DNA from: Natrinema salsiterrestre
Lineage (GTDB): Archaea; Halobacteriota; Halobacteria; Halobacteriales; Natrialbaceae
DNA: 64,000 nucleotides
Direction: 5' to 3'
NCBI RefSeq assembly: GCF_029502005.1
Contig: NZ_JAMQOT010000001.1
Location: 868,001-932,000, forward strand
Each line of letters starts with the position of its first letter. Position 1 is the stretch's first letter. The notes under the pieces are model-generated. The model was not told the origin of the DNA. It did no database searches and saw only the letters and a list, made by a program, of their open reading frames with translations. The translations under genes were made by a program, and so were the position numbers. Below are positions 57,792 to 64,000 of the stretch, one piece after another.

Positions 57792-58516
57792 GATGTGGCC
57801 TCCGGATTCGAATCCGTCCCGGGACTCGTTCGATCGGTCTCCGTCGATCCCGTCTCGACCGCCGGCGTCGACTGCACCCGGTCGATCTCCGCGATCGTCC
57901 GCTCGAGACTCCGGCGAAACGGATCGGCGGTGCTCACGAGGTCGACCAGCCAGAGCCACAGCGGGGTCGACGGCCCGTCGTCGCCCCCGAGGAAGGCGGC
58001 GGCTCTCGGGTCGTCGGTCCACGTCCCGGCCTCGACCGCGGCCAGCGCATCCGCTTCCGTCAGTCCAGCCCGGTTCGCGTACGCGGTTGCGGCGATCGGC
58101 CGGAGCGAGTCGACGAGTCGCCGGCGTGCCTCCTCGCGCGTCGACCGCGGCTGGTCGTCGTAGGCCGTCGCGAGTTCGAGCTGGCGATCGAACGACGCAC
58201 CGGCGACCGGATAGTCGGCAGTGGATTCGTCGACCGTGGCAGCCTCGGATTCGGCCGTCGGATCGACCAGCGGGAGCGGCCTCGACGAGAACCGAACCCG
58301 ACCGATAACCCCGAGCGACGCCGCGGCCGCGACGAGCAGGCCGATCACCGCCAGCACGACCGTTCCGGGATCGAGCGTCGCCAGCAGCGACTCGAGTGCG
58401 GGAGCCGCCTCGAGAAGCAGTCCCGGCCGAACCGATAGGATCCCGCCGACGGCGAGCAGCGCCACCGAGAGGAGCGTGACGACGGCGAGCCCGCCCGTCG
58501 ACGGGGCTCTACTCAT
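57788..58516 (-). CDS. DUF7269-type membrane protein of the MoxR/DUF58 operon
   Basis: A 242-residue protein with two TM helices (GLAVVTLLSVALLAVGGILS and VVLAVIGLLVAAAASLGVIG). A soluble region follows with PVAGASFDRQLELATAYDDQ, RSTREEARRRLVDSLRPIAA and YANRAGLTEADALAAVEAGT, which looks like a helical domain. It lies between DUF4129 and DUF58 genes with overlaps on both sides (8 bp with DUF4129, 4 bp with DUF58), so it belongs to the same machine. Function unknown; the family number is from memory. Confidence 0.75.
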   Translation of the reverse strand: MSRAPSTGGLAVVTLLSVALLAVGGILSVRPGLLLEAAPALESLLATLDPGTVVLAVIGLLVAAAASLGVIGRVRFSSRPLPLVDPTAESEAATVDESTADYPVAGASFDRQLELATAYDDQPRSTREEARRRLVDSLRPIAATAYANRAGLTEADALAAVEAGTWTDDPRAAAFLGGDDGPSTPLWLWLVDLVSTADPFRRSLERTIAEIDRVQSTPAVETGSTETDRTSPGTDSNPEATS

Positions 58517-59792
58517 CGCTTCCCGCCTCCGTGGTCGGTTCCGTCCCTGACTCGTCCTGGTCTCCGTCGGCGTCCGCAGCGAGCGCGTCGCGCAATCGGT
58601 CGTGGGCCGTCGTCGTTCGCTCGAGGTAGGACGCCGGGTCGCGGTCGCCGTACTCGACGTCCCGGAAGGACTCGGTGATCGTCTCGACCGGCTCGTCGGG
58701 AACGCCGGCGTCCGTGGCGCTTCGAGCGACGTCGGTCGGGGTCGCGGTCGCGGCGCGACCTCGATACATCGGCGAGGCCTCGATCACGCTCTCGAAGGCC
58801 TGCCGGATGCGTTCGCGAGCGGGGACGTGTTCATCCGCGGTCGCGTCGCCGTCGGTCCGGTCCGCCGCCCCGCCGAACAGGGACGCCGAAACCGACGAGC
58901 CGGCGGCTCGAGCGCTCGCCCGTGCGGATCGAATCGCGTTCGCGATCGCCGCGAGCGCGAGCCCCGGCAGATCAGCGATCGAGGTCACGCCGCGAAGCGC
59001 GGCGAGCCCCCGCTCGAGGGCCTGTGAGCAGGCCACGACTCCCGCCAGCGCGACCGAGACGATCCGTCCGGGAATCGAGCGCAGCGTCCCGATCGGATCG
59101 TCGCGAGTGTAGAACACGTAGCCGACGATCGACAGCGCGATCGCGGCGAACCCGGCGATCAGGGCGCGATCGGAGAGTCCGGGGACGGATTCCGGAAGCG
59201 ACGGCTCGTCCGCATCGCTTCCGCCGTCTTGCTGGCTACCGTCGGCCGCGGCGTCAGAGCCACCGTCGCTCTGATCGGGAGCGGCCTGCGTCTCGTCGGT
59301 CTCGCCGAGGGACTGCTCGGTCGTCGAGGAGTCGTCCTCGCCACCGTCGTCGGTGGACTCCGCGGAGTCGTCGGTCGTCTCCCCCTGACTACTGGACCCG
59401 TCCGCAGTAGACGGTTCACCGCCGTCGCTCGGCGGCGCTCCGCCGGATCCACCGGCACCGCTCCCGCCCAGGAGGGCCATCAGTTCCTCGAGAAGTCCGG
59501 CGGGAATCGGAATCTCCGCAGGGTCGATATCCTCGAGGAGGCCCGATCCCCCCGACGGTTTCTCCGGCCCTCCGCCGTCGCCCCCTCCGCCGCCGCTCCC
59601 GCCGCTTGGCATCGGCCGTGCCGTCGATTCCCCGCCGGTTCGATCTCCGAATCCGTCCCCGAAGAGGTCGCTCGCCGGAGAGACCGAGGCGAGCGGGCCC
59701 ATCGCGCTCGCTGCCAGTACGAGTCCACAGATCGCACACGCCACTGCGGCGACTGCGAGAAATCGGCTCCCGGCGCTCGGTCCACTCCCCAT
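58509..59792 (-). CDS. DUF4129 domain-containing membrane protein
   Basis: A 427-residue protein that heads the four-gene operon. An N-terminal TM helix (FLAVAAVACAICGLVLAASA) is followed by a long Gly/Ser/Asp-rich segment (residues 40-210) with only a short ordered island, LLEDIDPAEIPIPAGLLEEL. A second TM (LIAGFAAIALSIVGYVFYT) follows. The C-terminal DUF4129 domain contains RERIRQAFESVIEASPMYRG and ESFRDVEYGDRDPASYLERT, as in transglutaminase-associated proteins. It lacks the transglutaminase domain itself. Its stop overlaps the next start by 8 bp. Confidence 0.85.
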   Translation of the reverse strand: MGSGPSAGSRFLAVAAVACAICGLVLAASAMGPLASVSPASDLFGDGFGDRTGGESTARPMPSGGSGGGGGDGGGPEKPSGGSGLLEDIDPAEIPIPAGLLEELMALLGGSGAGGSGGAPPSDGGEPSTADGSSSQGETTDDSAESTDDGGEDDSSTTEQSLGETDETQAAPDQSDGGSDAAADGSQQDGGSDADEPSLPESVPGLSDRALIAGFAAIALSIVGYVFYTRDDPIGTLRSIPGRIVSVALAGVVACSQALERGLAALRGVTSIADLPGLALAAIANAIRSARASARAAGSSVSASLFGGAADRTDGDATADEHVPARERIRQAFESVIEASPMYRGRAATATPTDVARSATDAGVPDEPVETITESFRDVEYGDRDPASYLERTTTAHDRLRDALAADADGDQDESGTEPTTEAGSDE

Positions 59793-59935
59793 CGATTAGC
59801 GTACAGTAGACGCAAGCGATATTTACACTTTGTTGCCAAAACGGCGGGAGAGAGGGAAGGTCCGGAGAACGTCGACCCCGAGGACGGGGCTACCCGAAAA
59901 CGCACCGCGCGATCTGTCCACTCGAGAGCGTCGCG

Positions 59936-60409
59936 TTACGAGCCCCAGAAGTTATCTCGGCTGCCGAGTCGCTCGCGCTTGGGGCCGCCGTCGTCGTCGG
60001 GCGCATCGGGCGTCCCCTCGGCGGCGTCGTCCCCGTCCACATCGCCGTCGGCATCCTCCGCTTCGTCGTCCGGATCCATCGGCAGCACTTCGAGTTCCTC
60101 CGCGCGTGCGTGATTGCTGTGAACCCGCGTTATCTCGACTCGGGCACGGGCCTCGGGAAGGACGCCGTCGACCATCACGATGAATCCGTCTTCGGTTCGG
60201 CCGACGCCGGCCCCGCTTTCGTGCATGTCGACGACGTCGATGACGAGTTCCTCGCCGGATTTGACCGGCTGCGTCTTGAGATCCTCGATCGGCTGGCCGT
60301 AGTGGTTACACCACTCCTTGCCACCCCGGTCACCGTAGTGTTGACATCCCATTCCCGAAATCCGTTCGGAGAATTCGGGGCAGTCGTCGGCGAGTGGACA
60401 GTCTGCCAT
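59936..60409 (-). CDS. TRAM-domain protein with N-terminal cysteine cluster
   Basis: A 157-residue protein. The N-terminal 40 residues carry a Cys/His-rich element (CPLADDCPEFSERISGMGCQ, then HYGDRGGKEWCNHYG) that could bind zinc. The TRAM domain (residues 48-110), VKSGEELVIDVVDMHESGAG followed by VGRTEDGFIVMVDGVLPEAR and RVEITRVHSNHARAEEL, is a five-stranded RNA-binding barrel as in TRAM0076-like cold-responsive archaeal RNA chaperones. The tail is a long Asp/Glu stretch ending RLGSRDNFWGS. It likely binds RNA and affects translation or decay. Monocistronic, divergent from etfB. Confidence 0.87.
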   Translation of the reverse strand: MADCPLADDCPEFSERISGMGCQHYGDRGGKEWCNHYGQPIEDLKTQPVKSGEELVIDVVDMHESGAGVGRTEDGFIVMVDGVLPEARARVEITRVHSNHARAEELEVLPMDPDDEAEDADGDVDGDDAAEGTPDAPDDDGGPKRERLGSRDNFWGS

Positions 60410-60612
60410 GCTCGTCACTACCAGCGGTGGCGTTAAACCGTTTCCGTCTTCGGGATGGGTCCCGAGTTCGGACGAAACGCTGGTAGCAAACACCGATGTC
60501 AGGGACACCGAACATAAGACGACTGAGCGAATCTATAAATCGTGGTAACTGAACCCTTCCTGCGGGACCGGCGGTTTCGAAAAGGTTTACGGTATGGACG
60601 TAGCAGTGTAAG

Positions 60613-61407
60613 ATGATGAAAATTCTCGTTACGGTCAAAGAGGTGGCGACCGTCGAAGACGAGTTCGAAATCGAGGGAACGGACATAGCCGATCAGTACC
60701 TCGGGGCCGATCTCAACGAGTGGGACGACTACGCGATCGAAGAGGCTGTCCAGCTCCAAGAGGACGGCATCGCCGACGAGGTCGTGACGGTTACCATTGG
60801 ACCGGAAGAGTGCGAACAGACCATCCGGCAGGCGCTCGCGAAGGGTGCCGACCGCGCCGTCCGCGTCTGGGACGACGCGCTCGAGGACGTCGACCTCCTC
60901 GACGTCAACGCCAAGACGGAGATCCTGAGCGCAGTCGTCGAGGAAGAGGACCCAGATCTCGTCCTCTCGGGCGTCCAGGCCGGCGACGACAGCTTCGCCG
61001 CGACCGGCGTCTCCGTGGCCGAGAACCTCGGCTTCCAGTGGGGTGCCGTCGTCAATCACCTCGAGCACGATCTCGACGACGGGATCGCGTCCGTGCGACG
61101 CGAGCTCGAGGGGGGCGTCGAGGAGCTGACGGACATCGAGCTGCCGGCCGTCCTGACGATCCAGACGGGTATCAACGAGCCCCGATACGCCAGCCTGCGC
61201 GGTATTCGGCAGGCCCAGCGGAAAGAGCTCGACGTCAAAGCGCTCGCCGACATCGGCGTCGACGAGAGCACGATCGAGACCGAACTCGAGCTGACGGACA
61301 TGTACGAGCCCGAAAGCGAGACCGACGCGACGTTCTGGGAGGGCAGCGCCGAGGAGACGGCCTCCGAGCTGGGTGAACTGCTCCGCGACAAGGGGGTGGC
61401 ACAATGA
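60613..61407 (+). CDS. etfB: Electron transfer flavoprotein, beta subunit
   Basis: One half of the FAD-containing ETF heterodimer that passes electrons from dehydrogenases to quinone. The 264 residues match FixA/EtfB. MKILVTVKEVATVEDEFEIE starts the fold, DLLDVNAKTEILSAVVEEED and LVLSGVQAGDDSFAATGVSV are AMP-binding motifs, and LPAVLTIQTGINEPRYASLR is the EtfB signature. The start is ATG 60613; an ATG at 60616 is equally possible. The stop overlaps the etfA start (ATGA). No fixC/fixX gene appears in the window. Confidence 0.93.
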   Translation: MMKILVTVKEVATVEDEFEIEGTDIADQYLGADLNEWDDYAIEEAVQLQEDGIADEVVTVTIGPEECEQTIRQALAKGADRAVRVWDDALEDVDLLDVNAKTEILSAVVEEEDPDLVLSGVQAGDDSFAATGVSVAENLGFQWGAVVNHLEHDLDDGIASVRRELEGGVEELTDIELPAVLTIQTGINEPRYASLRGIRQAQRKELDVKALADIGVDESTIETELELTDMYEPESETDATFWEGSAEETASELGELLRDKGVAQ

Positions 61408-62360
61408 CGGACGTCCTCGCGGTCGCGGACCACCGACGCGGCGAACTCCGCGACGTCAGCTACGAGATCATCACCGCCGGTCGCCGGCTCGCCGACGAGA
61501 CCGGCGGCGACCTCCACCTCGCGGTTATCAGCGGCACCGTCGACGACTTCGCAGAGAAGCTCAACCGCGACGGCGTCGACGCGATCCACACCGTCTCCCA
61601 CGGCGAGGAGTTCAACCACGACGTCTACACGCAGGCGATCACGCAGCTCTACGACGAACTCGCCCCGCAGTACGTGCTGACGCCCAACAGCGTCAACGGG
61701 CTCGACTACGCGCCCGCGATCGCCAACCAGCTCGACCTGCCCGTCGTCACCGACACGATCGATCTCGACAACGACGGCGAGACGCTCGTCGCGACCCGCG
61801 AGATGTACGGCGGCAAGGTCGAGACGACCAACCAGCTCGAGGGCGACGCGGTCGTTACGATCCGCGGTGCCGAGTGGCCGGCTGCCGAAGGGACCGGCGA
61901 CGCCGCGATCGAGGCCTTCGACGCGGAGATCGACGAGGACGCGATCGGCTCGACGGTCAACGGCTTCGAGGAAGTCGGCGGCGGCGACGTCGACATCAGC
62001 GAGGCCGAGCTCCTCGTCTCGATCGGCCGCGGGATCGAAGAAGAAGAGAACCTCGACCTGATCCGCGATCTGGCGGACGCGCTGGGCGCGACGCTGTCGT
62101 CCTCGCGACCGATCGTCGACAACGGCTGGCTGCCGAAGAACCGGCAGGTCGGCCAGTCCGGGAAGGTCGTGACGCCGGACGTCTACATCGCGATCGGTAT
62201 CTCCGGCGCAGTCCAGCACGTCGCCGGCATGAAGGGCTCCGATACGATCGTCGCGATCAACACGGACCCCAACGCGCCGATCATGGACATCGCGGACTAC
62301 GCGATCGTCGACGACCTCTTCGATGTCGTGCCGGAACTGATCGAAGAGTTCGAAGGCTAA
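61404..62360 (+). CDS. etfA: Electron transfer flavoprotein, alpha subunit
   Basis: FAD-binding partner of EtfB, 318 residues. The N-terminal domain begins [20 protein letters not shown]. The C-terminal FAD domain contains [80 protein letters not shown] and [20 protein letters not shown], the canonical EtfA signature order. The ferredoxin or ETF-QO partner is not encoded here. Translationally coupled to etfB through the ATGA overlap. A hairpin terminator with T-rich downstream sequence follows 22 bp after the stop. Confidence 0.95.
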   Translation: MTDVLAVADHRRGELRDVSYEIITAGRRLADETGGDLHLAVISGTVDDFAEKLNRDGVDAIHTVSHGEEFNHDVYTQAITQLYDELAPQYVLTPNSVNGLDYAPAIANQLDLPVVTDTIDLDNDGETLVATREMYGGKVETTNQLEGDAVVTIRGAEWPAAEGTGDAAIEAFDAEIDEDAIGSTVNGFEEVGGGDVDISEAELLVSIGRGIEEEENLDLIRDLADALGATLSSSRPIVDNGWLPKNRQVGQSGKVVTPDVYIAIGISGAVQHVAGMKGSDTIVAINTDPNAPIMDIADYAIVDDLFDVVPELIEEFEG

Positions 62361-62382
62361 GTAGCGGTACCGCGAGCGCCTG

Positions 62383-62412
62383 TGGCGCTCGTGTTGTGTC
62401 TATATTTTTGCG
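62383..62412 (+). terminator. Hairpin terminator after etfA
   Basis: CGAGCGCC (62383-62390) and GGCGCTCG (62394-62401) form an 8-bp stem with a TGT loop, followed by TGTTGTGTCTATATTTTTG. Archaeal termination mainly needs the T-rich tract, which is present. It lies 22 bp after the etfA stop. Confidence 0.6.
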
Positions 62413-62535
62413 CCAGCGTGAGAAATCGCCGTCCCTACCGGGATCGCGAATGCCGCTTGGACACGATCGGATCGCTGCCGTCATTCTAATATCTTGACAA
62501 ACGATCAGTAAAATCCAAATAGCTTCGAATTAATT

Positions 62536-64000
62536 ATGCGAAGAATGCGAACTGGAACCGATGTGAAACTGACGATGCGTATCGGATTCGGGGGGGAGCG
62601 CGGCAGTCGGCGAGTCGTCGTCCGATCCTCACGCGCGACGACGGTCGATGCTGGGGTCTCGCCGGACCGGATCGTGGAACGCGACCGGTCGCGGCCGGAC
62701 GATAGCTCCCCGGCAGGCGAACCCGGTTCACGACGGGTGATGACCGACGGCGGAACCGTTTCGGACGCCAAAGCGGATCACCGAGTCGGAGACCGGGTCG
62801 ACGATCTCGAGGCCGAAATCGCCAGCGCCGAGGAGACGCTCGAATCGCTCGAGGACCGACTCGCCGACCGAGCCAGTCGGGAGTACGTCGACGCCCAGCT
62901 GGACGCGCTCACCGCCGTCATCGAGGACGTCGATAGCTCGGTCGAGGACCTCGAAACGGCGCTCGAGGAGACGGGCGACGACGCGGCCGACGTCGACGCG
63001 GCGGCCGTCGACGCCCTCGAGGCCGACGTCGAGGCGCTGTCGGAGGAGTTCGACTGGCTCGAGGAGCAGGTCTCCGAACGGCCGAAACGGGAGGCGGTCG
63101 ACACCCAGCTGAACGCGCTCACGGCCGTGGTCGACACGGTCGACGACTCCGTGCAGGAGCTCGAGACCGAACTCCGATCGCTCTCCGAGACCGTCGAGTC
63201 GATCGAGGCGTCGGAGTCGTCGACGGCCGCCGACCTCGAGCGCGATCTCGAGTCGCTGGCGAGCGATGTCGAATCGCTGTCGGCGGAACTCGAGGCGGTC
63301 GCCGAGACTGCAGTCGACGAGTCGGATCTGCAAGCGGCGACGGAGGGGCTGGCCGACGCGGACCGCCTCCGGGAGCTCGAGGAGGCCGTTCCGATGATCA
63401 CCCAGACGGTCGACAACCTCGAAACGGCGGTTACGGCCCGCCTCGAACGGCTCGACGAATACGGCGGCGGGGCGTCGGACGAGGCCGTCGACGCCCTCGA
63501 GAATCGCGTCCGGACGCGCTTCGAGGAGATCGACGGCGAGCTGTCGACCCTCGACGCGGAGCTCGCGGAGGTTCGCGAGACGGTCCCCGAACTGGAACGG
63601 TCGGTCGAGTCGACGGACGAGACCGTCCGTGCCGTCAGAGGGGAGCTTCGGGAAGAGGTCGGATCGATCCGCGAGGAGTTCGAGGGAGTACGGGAGCGGA
63701 TCGATGCGGTCGAAACTCGGGTCACCGAAGTCCCCGACGACGCCGCGGATGCGGACCGCGTCGAGGGTCTCGCGGAGATGATCGCCGACCTCCGTCAGAG
63801 CCTCGAGACGCTCGAGGAAGACGCCGCCACCGCGGAGTCGGTGACGACGCTGCAGGCGGAGCTGGCTCGGACTCGCCGGCGGCTCGAGGCTATGGAAGGG
63901 ACGGTCGAGGACGTCGAAGCCACCGGCGAAGAGACGGTCGCGGACGTCGAGGAGACGGTCGAGACGCTGGAACCCGCCGTCGCGAAACTCCGGACGGACG
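62536..64000 (+). CDS. Large coiled-coil protein (partial, C-terminus outside window)
   Basis: The frame is open from the ATG at 62536 to the window edge, about 488 residues. The first 65 residues are basic (VRIG-like: MRRMRTGTDVKLTMRIGFGG, then VVVRSSRATTVDAG); in-frame ATGs at 62575 and 62740 are alternative starts. From about residue 75 on the sequence is an Asp/Glu/Leu-rich coiled coil with heptads. It contains a repeated block: REYVDAQLDALTAVIEDVDS and, later, REAVDTQLNALTAVVDTVDD. No membrane helix or enzymatic domain is visible before the edge. It may be structural or chromosome-associated; no function can be assigned. Confidence 0.75.
   Translation, partial: MRRMRTGTDVKLTMRIGFGGERGSRRVVVRSSRATTVDAGVSPDRIVERDRSRPDDSSPAGEPGSRRVMTDGGTVSDAKADHRVGDRVDDLEAEIASAEETLESLEDRLADRASREYVDAQLDALTAVIEDVDSSVEDLETALEETGDDAADVDAAAVDALEADVEALSEEFDWLEEQVSERPKREAVDTQLNALTAVVDTVDDSVQELETELRSLSETVESIEASESSTAADLERDLESLASDVESLSAELEAVAETAVDESDLQAATEGLADADRLRELEEAVPMITQTVDNLETAVTARLERLDEYGGGASDEAVDALENRVRTRFEEIDGELSTLDAELAEVRETVPELERSVESTDETVRAVRGELREEVGSIREEFEGVRERIDAVETRVTEVPDDAADADRVEGLAEMIADLRQSLETLEEDAATAESVTTLQAELARTRRRLEAMEGTVEDVEATGEETVADVEETVETLEPAVAKLRTD

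Noticed and set aside
61056-62219. 387-codon minus-strand frame opposite etfB and etfA
   Set aside because: Antisense to two coupled genes with clear ETF signatures.
62728-63725. Minus-strand frames, including a Ser/Arg-rich one of 315 codons, at the right end
   Set aside because: They mirror the coiled-coil gene on the plus strand, whose heptads and repeats are convincing.
1-64000. Search by eye for tRNA, rRNA, complete insertion sequences and prophage genes
   Set aside because: No cloverleaf with GTTCGA-type T-loop, no transposase or integrase frame and no phage structural genes were seen.

Overview
The window is chromosomal DNA from a haloarchaeon, most likely of the Natrinema/Haloterrigena type; the genus is my inference. 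GC is high and the proteins are strongly acidic. Promoters are archaeal TATA boxes about 25-30 nt before mostly leaderless starts. Many families are restricted to haloarchaea (HalOD1, Tfx, DUF5611, DUF7123, PitA, small CPxCG zinc fingers). Information-processing genes are archaeal: thermosome, ribosomal protein S19e, PDCD5-like protein, class I LysRS, Lrp regulators, UbaA. No rRNA, tRNA, CRISPR array, complete insertion sequence or prophage was seen. Both edges cut a gene: IPP isomerase on the left and a large coiled-coil protein on the right.

Layout. 0-12 kb: isoprenoid and lipid genes (idi, YegS-like kinase), a PHP phosphoesterase, a non-coding stretch with a dispersed repeat and a candidate structured RNA, a micro zinc-finger protein, an amidase, an Lrp regulator divergent from carA, an iron-box-controlled siderophore-type binding lipoprotein, cysK and small regulatory proteins. 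12-25 kb: thermosome, lrp/glnA divergent pair, metallophosphoesterase, coiled-coil/HhH protein, gamma-carbonic-anhydrase-like protein, an orphan E1-alpha dehydrogenase subunit, TrmB-type regulator, YgfZ-like protein. 25-43 kb: DUF5611, PitA (coproheme decarboxylase-like fused to ABM), PadR, the pyrH-lysS-site-2-protease operon, CapA, MoaE fusion, a second site-2 protease, thiL, the S19e-PDCD5-PP-loop operon, histidine kinase, hisS, DoxX. 43-54 kb: sulfatase, helicase plus degenerate M24 protein, three micro zinc-finger proteins, ubaA, a duplicated membrane protein, an atypical SDR, a guanidinium-type SMR exporter, Tfx, MoxR. 54-64 kb: MBL protein, a four-gene translationally coupled DUF4129-DUF7269-DUF58-DUF7519 operon opposite MoxR, a TRAM protein, etfBA, the coiled-coil protein.

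How genes fit together. Nitrogen and carbamoyl-phosphate metabolism (glnA, carA) each face an Lrp-family gene, and both intergenic regions share a TTACGAA half-site. MoxR, DUF58 and DUF4129 proteins form the usual chaperone/envelope module, although moxR is separated and divergent. etfB and etfA are coupled. pyrH, lysS and the M50 protease are co-transcribed.

The most unusual signals are non-coding. They are: two families of structured dispersed repeats placed just 3' of plus-strand genes, each with two copies whose stems differ by compensatory changes; a four-hairpin candidate ncRNA at 2473-2568; a perfect 30-bp intergenic palindrome; and a doxX leader whose Shine-Dalgarno can be paired off. 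Several proteins also look catalytically rewired (M24, gamma-CA, SDR). No clearly new multigene system was identified.
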